Part shown: in pieces, positions 45,419-51,076 of the stretch
Numbering within the stretch: position 1 is the stretch's first letter
Layout: every line of letters starts with the position of its first letter
Origin: Candidatus Sysuiplasma acidicola
GTDB lineage: Archaea > Thermoplasmatota > Thermoplasmata > Sysuiplasmatales > Sysuiplasmataceae
Reading direction: 5' to 3'
Assembly: GCA_019721035.1 (NCBI GenBank)
Contig: JAHEAA010000010.1
Location: 21,667 to 72,742, forward strand
DNA: 51,076 nucleotides
Program-made: the position numbers and the translations under genes
The notes under the pieces: generated by a model
What the model saw: the letters and a program-made list of their open reading frames with translations, nothing else
Told to the model about the DNA's origin: nothing
The model's database searches: none

Positions 45419-45676
45419 ATGCCACACGCTGTTTATTGTGATGAGGAGCAGGCACAGGCTGGTGCAATTTTGAATAAAGGAGAAAAGAGGGTACACTTAA
45501 AGATCGACAGGGGCAGCAAGTTGACCCTCAAGGACGTACTGAGAAAGATCAAAGAGATTCAGACTGCAAACCCTGATCTTGACGTCTTCTTTGACGGCGA
45601 CGAGTACGCCATATGCAGCAGGCCTGTGAAGAAGGAGACGACGATGTCAACCTCCAGAAGTAAAAAACACAAGTGA
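45419..45676 (+). CDS. Small unknown protein, 85 aa
   Basis: An 85-residue protein, with strand-helix pattern KRVHLKIDRGSKLTLKDVLR followed by KIKEIQTANPDLDVFFDGDE and YAICSRP, then a basic Ser/Lys tail (STSRSKKHK). Composition and codon use look like real coding sequence. I do not recognise the family. The start is ATG at 45419; no clear ribosome site, so it may be leaderless. It stands alone between gmhA and a convergent unknown gene. Confidence 0.6.
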   Translation: MPHAVYCDEEQAQAGAILNKGEKRVHLKIDRGSKLTLKDVLRKIKEIQTANPDLDVFFDGDEYAICSRPVKKETTMSTSRSKKHK

Positions 45677-45810
45677 TTTTTGACAACGATCGCGGCAAAA
45701 CCTCACGCCGCTGGCTTTGGCGCAACGACAGAACGGTCAGCCGTGCACGTTTAGATTTCAGGCAAGCCGCATCAGAAGAAAAAAGAATGCGGCCCGCCCG
45801 GGCATGGTGT

Positions 45811-46281
45811 TTATGCTTCCTGGCCTGTGGATTCCTGGAATCCCGTCTCTATCTCGGTCGCGACAGAGTTCACGACACTGTCCACCGACTGGATATACTT
45901 CTCAACAAATGCCTGGAGAACCCTCTGGAACGGAGCAAGCGAGTTTGACTTCACGTAATTTGGATACGTGTGCTCTATCCACTCCTTCTGGTTGTATGTC
46001 AGCTTCACTACATACTCCTGTCCGCCGGGACTGCCGCGTTTCAGCTTAGGTGGTTCGTTTGCCAGCAGCGAGGCAATCCTTTCCAGTGTTTCATCGGTCT
46101 GTGCCTCTATGTTTTCTGAAGGCAGTGACGCGGCGCTTGCAAGTTCCCTCACTATTTCTTCCTCGGCGGCAAGTATCTGCTCCGGGGTAGACGCTACAGG
46201 CACTGCAGCATCGGCGACTGTTGCATCAGCAACGCTGTTTTTCGTTCTCCGACCAAACACACTCTTCAACCTTTCGAACAT
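45811..46281 (-). CDS. Unknown cytosolic protein, 156 aa
   Basis: A 156-residue protein. A basic start (MFERLKSVFGRRTK) is followed by an Ala/Glu/Val-rich, probably disordered or coiled part (ILAAEEEIVRELASAASL) and a conserved-looking C-terminal helical domain: YVVKLTYNQKEWIEHTYPNY, then SNSLAPFQRVLQAFVEKYIQ. The MFERLKSVFGR start recalls peripheral-membrane amphipathic helices. No family is recognised. A ribosome site GGGAG lies 5-9 bases before the ATG at 46281, and a TATA-like TTATTTATAC lies near 46365 on the minus strand. Confidence 0.6.
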   Translation of the reverse strand: MFERLKSVFGRRTKNSVADATVADAAVPVASTPEQILAAEEEIVRELASAASLPSENIEAQTDETLERIASLLANEPPKLKRGSPGGQEYVVKLTYNQKEWIEHTYPNYVKSNSLAPFQRVLQAFVEKYIQSVDSVVNSVATEIETGFQESTGQEA

Positions 46282-46523
46282 TTTCTCCCATCCTTTCTAT
46301 TTCTGCCTTTTAGGCGGATACAGAAATCTGTCGATTCCCAATTCCAGCACATACAATGCGTTTCAAGTATAAATAATGTCTGACGCTCGTATGACGATCA
46401 CTGGAATTCAGCTGACGGGCAACTGCGTCCACATTGGCAATGATTATATTTTAATTTATGTTATAACATAAGTATAATATTATTAAATAAAAATTACAAA
46501 TTACAGCGTGTGTATTTATTTTA

Positions 46524-46733
46524 TTAAAATTCTGCGGAAAACAGGCGTAATATGATGTCGCATGCCTGCTGGAAACTCAGAGGGCCGACAGATTTACCAT
46601 TGTAAGTTGTGTGAAAACCCGTTGGTCCTGAAAGATTAGCGGTCACTAATGTCAGGAGCGCCTTTCCGGCGGTACCCATAACTGACGTGACGAAGAGAAA
46701 GCCGTCAGCAGCGAACATGCCAGCCTGAGGCAT
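46524..46733 (-). CDS. Possible small ORF, 69 aa, doubtful
   Basis: From an ATG at 46733 the frame gives a small hydrophobic-leaning protein (MFAADGFLFVTSVMGTAGKA ... SFQQACDIILRLFSAEF). No ribosome site, no family resemblance. It fills an otherwise empty stretch upstream of cdc48; it may be chance. Confidence 0.2.
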   Translation of the reverse strand: MPQAGMFAADGFLFVTSVMGTAGKALLTLVTANLSGPTGFHTTYNGKSVGPLSFQQACDIILRLFSAEF

Positions 46734-46792
46734 TGATAATGGCAAAAATGTCCTATTCTGCAACACAAAAACAAAAAACCTTAAAGTAAGAG

Positions 46793-46802
46793 CTTTTAGA
46801 TA
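46793..46802 (+). promoter_or_regulatory. TATA-like box of cdc48
   Basis: CTTTTAGATA centred near 46798; transcription would begin near 46824, leaving a leader of about 7 nt before the ATG at 46831. Confidence 0.5.
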
Positions 46803-46830
46803 ACTTACTGGCCGGAAGCAGGATTGCAAA

Positions 46831-49038
46831 ATGAACGAAGGAATAACACTCAAGGTTGCCCGTGCACATCACCAGTCTGAAGTTGGACTGGGAAGGGCGA
46901 GGGTAGACACAGCCACGAGAACTGAACTGCAGGTGGAAGTAGGGGACATTATTGAGATCATAGGAAAGAGAAAAACTGCAGCAAAGGTATTCAGGGCATC
47001 TCACGAAGACGAGAACAAGGGTATCATACGCATTGACGGAATGATACGTGGGAATGCCGGCGTGAGCATAGGGGAGAAAATAGTAGCGAAAAAGGCGGAG
47101 GCGCAGAGGGCCTCTAAGGTGGTTGTCGCGCCGAAGATACCGCAGGGGAAGAAAGTCAAATTTGGCCAGGGAGTTGAGGATCTTTTCAAAAAAGGCCTTA
47201 TGAACAGACCTCTGGTCAAAGGGGACGAAATAATAATACCAAACATTGCACTGATAGGGGACTTTCTTCCTTTCGTTGTCATATCCACGGTGCCGTCGGC
47301 AGTGGTCACGGTTGCCGAGACTACTGAACTGATGGTAAAGAATGAGGCTGTCGAAATTAGCGAGGTTGCCGCGCCGATGATCACCTACGACGATGTCGGC
47401 GGCCTCGAAAACGAGCTGCAGCGGGTTAGAGAGATGATCGAGCTTCCGCTCAAACACCCGGAACTCTTTGAACGGCTTGGAATAGATCCGCCAAAGGGCG
47501 TACTGCTCTACGGCCCGCCGGGAACAGGTAAGACGCTCATTGCAAAAGCCGTTGCCAATGAGGCCGGAGCTAGCTTTTACTCAATACAGGGTCCGGAGAT
47601 CATGAGCAAGTATTATGGCCAGAGCGAGGAGAAGCTCAGAGAGAAATTCGAGGAAGCGGAAAAAAGCGGACCGAGTATAATCTTCATAGATGAATTGGAT
47701 TCGATAGCTCCGAAGAGAGAGGAAGTGCAGGGAGAGGTTGAGCGCAGGGTTGTAGCGCAGCTGCTCACGCTCATGGACGGACTGAGCAAGAGGGGGCATG
47801 TCATAGTCATAGGGGCGACGAACAGGGAAGATGCCATAGATCCGGCGCTGAGGAGGCCGGGGAGATTTGATCGTGAAATAGAGATTGGCGTTCCTACACG
47901 CGACGGCAGAAGGGAAATCATGCTCATTCACACCAGAAGGATGCCGCTGGAAGAGGGTTTCAATCTCGAAAAATTCATTGACCTGACGTATGGCTTTGTC
48001 GGAGCAGATCTGGCGGCGCTTGCAAGGGAAGCCGCCATGAAGACACTGGTACGCTACATACCAGAAATAGATCTGGACAAACCGATTCCGGCCGATATAC
48101 TGGAGAAGATGAAAGTATGCGAGGCTGATTTCTACAACGCGCTGAAGGAGGTCGAGCCGAGCGCAATGAGGGAAGTCCAGGTCGAGATACCAAATGTAAC
48201 ATGGAAGGACGTCGGCGGTCTGGAACAGATAAAGAAAGAACTCTGGGAGGCAATCGAACTTCCTCTCAAGTCGCCCGACTCACTGAAGCGCCTGGGTGTC
48301 AATCCGCCGAGAGGCATATTGCTCTACGGCCCGCCTGGAACGGGTAAGACGCTCATTGCCAAGGCAATCGCAAACGAAACAAAGGCGAATTTCATTGCCG
48401 TGAAAGGGCCGGAAGTCATGAGCAAATGGGTGGGCGAAAGCGAGAAGGCTATAAGGCAGATATTCAAGAAAGCCAAGCAGGTATCGCCGAGCATCATATT
48501 CCTTGACGAACTTGATGCAATTGCACCGCAGCGCGGGTTGAATTATGACTCGGGAGCCAGCGAGAGGGTGGTCGATCAGATACTCACTTCACTTGACGGT
48601 CTCGAATCTTTGGGTTCCGTTACTGTAGTGGCTGCCACCAACAGGCCGGATATTGTAGACAAGGCTCTGCTCAGACCGGGCAGGTTCGACAAAATTATGC
48701 TCATACCGGTGCCTGACCGGGACTCCAGGCTGGAAATACTGAAAGTGCACATGGCTGCAATGCCGCTGAAAGGCGTGGACATCGAGGATATTGCGGAACG
48801 GACGGAAGGTTTCGTGGGTGCGGACATCGAATCACTGTGCAGGGAAGCTGCATTCAATGCACTGCGCGGGTCAATGGATGCCACCGAGGTCAGGATGCAG
48901 GACTTTGAAAAGGCGCTGACAACCGTGTTTCCCTCGACAAATGAGGAAACGATGCGCTATTACGAGAAGTTCGGGCACGATCTAAAGACATCGCTCGTGC
49001 GCAAGGGTGAAAAGGCAGGATACGGCTATTACAGGTGA
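46831..49038 (+). CDS. cdc48: CDC48/VAT AAA+ ATPase (unfoldase)
   Basis: A 735-residue VAT/p97 protein with the full plan: double-psi barrel N-domain ([20 protein letters not shown]), then two AAA modules, Walker A GPPGTGKT at about residues 228 and 500, Walker B IIFIDELD and IIFLDELD, and the second-region-of-homology motifs (RRPGRFD, LRPGRFD). VAT unfolds proteins and feeds them to the proteasome. The C-terminus ends GYGYYR, close to the hydrophobic-Tyr tail with which VAT docks on the 20S proteasome. The start follows the TATA box by about 33 bases. Confidence 0.96.
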   Translation: MNEGITLKVARAHHQSEVGLGRARVDTATRTELQVEVGDIIEIIGKRKTAAKVFRASHEDENKGIIRIDGMIRGNAGVSIGEKIVAKKAEAQRASKVVVAPKIPQGKKVKFGQGVEDLFKKGLMNRPLVKGDEIIIPNIALIGDFLPFVVISTVPSAVVTVAETTELMVKNEAVEISEVAAPMITYDDVGGLENELQRVREMIELPLKHPELFERLGIDPPKGVLLYGPPGTGKTLIAKAVANEAGASFYSIQGPEIMSKYYGQSEEKLREKFEEAEKSGPSIIFIDELDSIAPKREEVQGEVERRVVAQLLTLMDGLSKRGHVIVIGATNREDAIDPALRRPGRFDREIEIGVPTRDGRREIMLIHTRRMPLEEGFNLEKFIDLTYGFVGADLAALAREAAMKTLVRYIPEIDLDKPIPADILEKMKVCEADFYNALKEVEPSAMREVQVEIPNVTWKDVGGLEQIKKELWEAIELPLKSPDSLKRLGVNPPRGILLYGPPGTGKTLIAKAIANETKANFIAVKGPEVMSKWVGESEKAIRQIFKKAKQVSPSIIFLDELDAIAPQRGLNYDSGASERVVDQILTSLDGLESLGSVTVVAATNRPDIVDKALLRPGRFDKIMLIPVPDRDSRLEILKVHMAAMPLKGVDIEDIAERTEGFVGADIESLCREAAFNALRGSMDATEVRMQDFEKALTTVFPSTNEETMRYYEKFGHDLKTSLVRKGEKAGYGYYR

Positions 49039-49125
49039 TTGCAGGCAGGATGCGCATAGCGACAGAATGCGATTGGTCTTCTTCTTGACGTACTGTTAAA
49101 TCACATGTTGGTATAGAGGACCGTT

Positions 49126-49728
49126 ATGAGACTTGACGTTCCGTTTTACAGGCAGACACTTGACTTCACGTGTGGTGCAGCGTGCCTTGTGATGGCTCTG
49201 TCGTTTTTTGATCGCACCTTCAGGATGAGCAGGGATGAGGAGATAGATCTCTGGCGTGAGGCGACAAGCGTTGAAGTCCTCGGAATTGGGCGTTATGGAC
49301 TTTCACTGCCGTTGCTGAGACGCGGATACAGTGTCGAGATATCGACAAACGTGGAAGGGCCCGAATTCCTTGAAAGGATAAAGAAAAGGCTTGGAGCAGA
49401 TCGCATGAAGACGTTCCATGAGCTTTACAGGGAGAGGATGGAGCGGGCAATCGCGCTGGGGCTTGTCGAGAACAGGAAGGAAGAAGTCAAGCTCAGTGAC
49501 ATTTCTGAAACACTTTCAGCCGACGGTCTGCCTGTGCTGCTGTCAGATGCAGGGCCCCTCGGGGATGACGAAGCGCCGCACTGGATTGTTGTTACAGGGA
49601 TCGACGATGAGAGCATTCATTTCAACAATCCGCTGGCGGAGTCGGGGAGTTCGCTGCCTCTCTCCGATTTCAAAAAGATTAACGGCTTCCGGGGAGAGCA
49701 GACTCTCGTTTCCGCATACGCAAAATGA
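49126..49728 (+). CDS. C39-like cysteine peptidase domain protein
   Basis: A 200-residue protein of the peptidase C39-like group (COG3271/DUF3335 style). The probable triad is Cys16 in DFTCGAACLVMAL, His152 in PHWIVVTGID and Asn/Asp at 167-168 in FNNPL. C39 peptidases cut after double glycine and are normally fused to ABC exporters; here the domain stands alone without signal peptide or transporter, so it is a cytosolic protein of unknown substrate. The start is ATG at 49126 following a TATA-like GTTAAATC at about 49094. It is convergent with the PRC-barrel gene, with 3 bases between. Confidence 0.82.
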   Translation: MRLDVPFYRQTLDFTCGAACLVMALSFFDRTFRMSRDEEIDLWREATSVEVLGIGRYGLSLPLLRRGYSVEISTNVEGPEFLERIKKRLGADRMKTFHELYRERMERAIALGLVENRKEEVKLSDISETLSADGLPVLLSDAGPLGDDEAPHWIVVTGIDDESIHFNNPLAESGSSLPLSDFKKINGFRGEQTLVSAYAK

Positions 49729-49731
49729 GCC

Positions 49732-49977
49732 TTATTTCATGTTCATGACGACCACGTCCTTGACTGCCCTCATCTCGCTGAACGGCAGGACAAGTCTTCC
49801 CTGATCGTCTGTTCTGAAAAGACGCGGTTCGATTTCCTCGGCAGGTATGACAAGGACGTTCTCTATACTGCCAGTAGCTGTCTCGATGATGAAATTATCT
49901 ATAAGGCCGAGTATCTGACCGTCCTCGGTCATTACAGTTTTACCCTTCAGTTCGGTTATGAATTTTCTCGCAGGCAT
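49732..49977 (-). CDS. PRC-barrel domain protein
   Basis: An 81-residue PRC-barrel protein: ITELKGKTVMTEDGQILGLI, DNFIIETATGSIENVLVIPA, ending LPFSEMRAVKDVVVMN. Stand-alone PRC-barrel proteins are common in euryarchaea; some bind CdvB/FtsZ-type or RNA-processing partners (CdpB group in haloarchaea), others are unknown. The full domain is present. Start ATG at 49977; the upstream gap to 50180 has no gene. Confidence 0.85.
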   Translation of the reverse strand: MPARKFITELKGKTVMTEDGQILGLIDNFIIETATGSIENVLVIPAEEIEPRLFRTDDQGRLVLPFSEMRAVKDVVVMNMK

Positions 49978-50154
49978 CCCGGTACCCCAGTTTACACCCC
50001 CGATACCCTGAAGTGGATATTTAATCGTGTCGAACGACGCGGAATGAGTATAATAAGGGTCTTTCTAACGACGGCTGTTCTCCATTAGAAACAAACTTTT
50101 ACATTGCCTCTGCCTCCATCCGGTAAATATGCGTTCTCATCATCCCCATATTCG

Positions 50155-50173
50155 GGTGTGGGGGTGCCACACC
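50155..50173. repeat. Short hairpin GGTGTGG/CCACACC
   Basis: Perfect 7-bp arms (50155-50161 and 50167-50173) with a 5-nt loop, 8 bases beyond the stop of the transposase remnant at 50181. It may be a terminator or the end of the insertion element. Confidence 0.4.
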
Positions 50174-50180
50174 TGAACTG

Positions 50181-50723
50181 CTACTTCAGATAGGCAACAG
50201 AAGCAAGGTGCGCCCTGACACCGTGCTGCAATCTGTTGAGTGCAACAGCGAGTATTGTGCAGAGATTGCGCGTCAGGTACCTGTCCACAGACTCAATGCC
50301 CCTGACACGCAGCCTTTTCTGGAGAGCGAGGTGTTCCTTCCAGTAACCGTGATTGCCCTCCTTCCTGGAGTGCAGATGATAGTCCTTGAGGTATGATGCC
50401 GGGTCTGCCTCATACCTGAGCATCTCGATGTTCCTGAAGTAGGCGCCGACCTCCTCGTAACGGCCCTGGTTGAAAAGGAACGTGAGCATGTATCCAGTGG
50501 ATGCCCATGTCCTGTACCCGGCATCCTTCCAGTGTGAATTGTACAGTGCCGTTATGTGCTCGATGGAACCAGCAGGATTGAGCACCCAGTTTTCATGTAT
50601 CAGTACATGAGCGTGACATTGACATTTCTCAACTTTGTTCCTGTTTTGATGTGTAAAGAAAAATGACCAATTGCCTGCATGTCCGGCAGCTTCGCTGCGT
50701 AGTTGAGCATTGCGATGCGGCAT
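50181..50723 (-). pseudogene. Degenerate transposase remnant
   Basis: The 180-residue frame ends with RLRVRGIESVDRYLTRNLC and ILAVALNRLQHGVRAHLASV, preceded by LKDYHLHSRKEGNHGYWKEH: this is the C-terminal catalytic part of a DDE transposase, where the last acidic residue stands in a S/R-x-x-E-x-x-x-x-x-x-K/R motif. The first 50 residues of the frame look shifted: the alternative minus frame near 50690-50740 reads SPVKQICRIAMLNYAAKLPD, more like a transposase interior, so at least one frameshift has occurred. The family cannot be named for certain. It points into the right-edge transposase, which is a different element. Confidence 0.6.
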
Positions 50724-50784
50724 ATCTGTTTCACAGGACTGTCATGAACAGTTTCATTTTACACCTGGATGGAATGCCCCCGCT

Positions 50785-51075
50785 TTACGTGTAGAGCATC
50801 TGGAAGAGTGCCCCGTGCCAGAACATGTCGCAGAAGTCTGCGGCCGGTATGCTGGCAGCCCTCTTCCATCCGTTTCTCATTGCAATGAGCCACTGCCAGA
50901 GAAGCCACAGGTTGCGGAGTATGACGGCAAGGAGAAGGAAGAAGAGCATTATGGAATGATTGCCCGATGTTGTCTTTCCTGTGAACGCATGCTTCTCCGT
51001 TCTGTACTCAGACTCTATACCGAACCGCCGCCAGTACACCTGCGCCAGATGGACGGCGTTCTCCTGTGTGACATC
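50785..51075 (-). CDS. DDE transposase C-terminus, cut by window edge
   Basis: The frame is open to the right edge and ends with TAG at 50785. The sequence VYWRRFGIESEYRTEKHAFT, followed by a hydrophobic stretch (LFFLLLAVILRNLWLLWQWL), is the end of an IS4-like/ISH3-type transposase: the Glu in GIESEYR is the last member of the DDE triad. Whether the gene is complete cannot be seen. The reading start lies outside the window. Along with the remnant at 50181 it marks the right end of the window as a site of repeated insertions. Confidence 0.7.
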   Translation of the reverse strand, partial: DVTQENAVHLAQVYWRRFGIESEYRTEKHAFTGKTTSGNHSIMLFFLLLAVILRNLWLLWQWLIAMRNGWKRAASIPAADFCDMFWHGALFQMLYT

Positions 51076-51076
51076 G

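Larger units (their letters stand above)
46282..46830. other. 549-base gap with AT-rich island and perfect 16-bp palindrome
   Basis: Bases about 46437-46530 are extremely AT-rich. Inside is the perfect palindrome TTATGTTATAACATAA (46456-46471), followed by more A/T runs. The gap separates the divergent unknown gene at 45811-46281 and cdc48. It may hold operators for one or both; an origin-type unwinding element is possible but there is no Orc1/Cdc6 gene here. Confidence 0.6.

Noticed and set aside
46753-47457. A 234-residue antisense frame over the cdc48 start
   Set aside because: It overlaps the conserved N-domain of CDC48 and shows no family or start signal.

Overview
The window reads as a chromosome segment of a euryarchaeon of the Thermoplasmata lineage, probably a relative of Thermoplasmatales; I cannot place it to genus. 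The reasons are: a CDC48/VAT ATPase; two tRNA genes with short introns in the anticodon loop; many archaeal TATA-like boxes about 26 nt before leaderless or nearly leaderless starts; class III (type IV pilin-like) signal peptides; an Ahb-type heme pair; a UDP-sulfoquinovose synthase; DUF835; and a bacterial-type gyrB-gyrA pair, which is known from Thermoplasmata. Most of the window has balanced-to-GC-rich coding sequence. One pilin-like gene and its flanks are clearly AT-richer.

Left part (1-4.3 kb) is partly decayed accessory DNA: an edge-cut PIN toxin domain, a GNAT gene broken by an in-frame TAA, a headless DUF234 ATPase remnant, a small winged-helix gene, a ROK sugar kinase and a regulator. 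From 4.3 to 13 kb come tRNA-Asn (with intron), a DnaA-like AAA+ protein fused to a zinc ribbon and DUF835, an MFS transporter, tRNA-Thr, a universal stress protein, a zinc alcohol dehydrogenase, a GNAT protein and two tandem radical SAM/SPASM enzymes of the heme-biosynthesis (AhbC/AhbD) kind. Gyrase (gyrB, gyrA) follows at 13-17.7 kb, then a TnpB remnant.

The most interesting block is 18.2-36 kb. It holds a KaiC/RecA-like ATPase, a coiled-coil protein with two identical zinc ribbons, a 1,879-residue surface protein with CARDB-like repeats whose cytosolic tail carries three zinc ribbons, a pilin-like protein, and a type IV pilus/Tad-like operon with two different secretion ATPases flanking two GspF/TadC-type platform proteins. 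A small ABM-domain protein and a second large pilin-like surface protein end the block. At 41.5-43.1 kb one protein joins zinc ribbon, long coiled coil and KaiC-like domain, which is the same set of parts as the neighbouring 18.3 and 19.2 kb genes. This suggests a lineage-specific ATPase/coiled-coil/zinc-ribbon system, possibly tied to the cell surface; that link is inference.

The rest (36-51 kb) is housekeeping and conserved-unknown: a PhoU-like/PiT phosphate pair, a SufR-like regulator with palindromic upstream DNA, an M20 amidohydrolase, a GNAT-like protein, tRNA-Phe (with intron), a UDP-sulfoquinovose synthase divergent from a phosphoheptose isomerase (surface glycan sugars), small unknown proteins, an AT-rich palindrome-bearing gap before cdc48, a C39-like peptidase, a PRC-barrel protein, and transposase debris running off the right edge. 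No CRISPR array or rRNA gene was seen.
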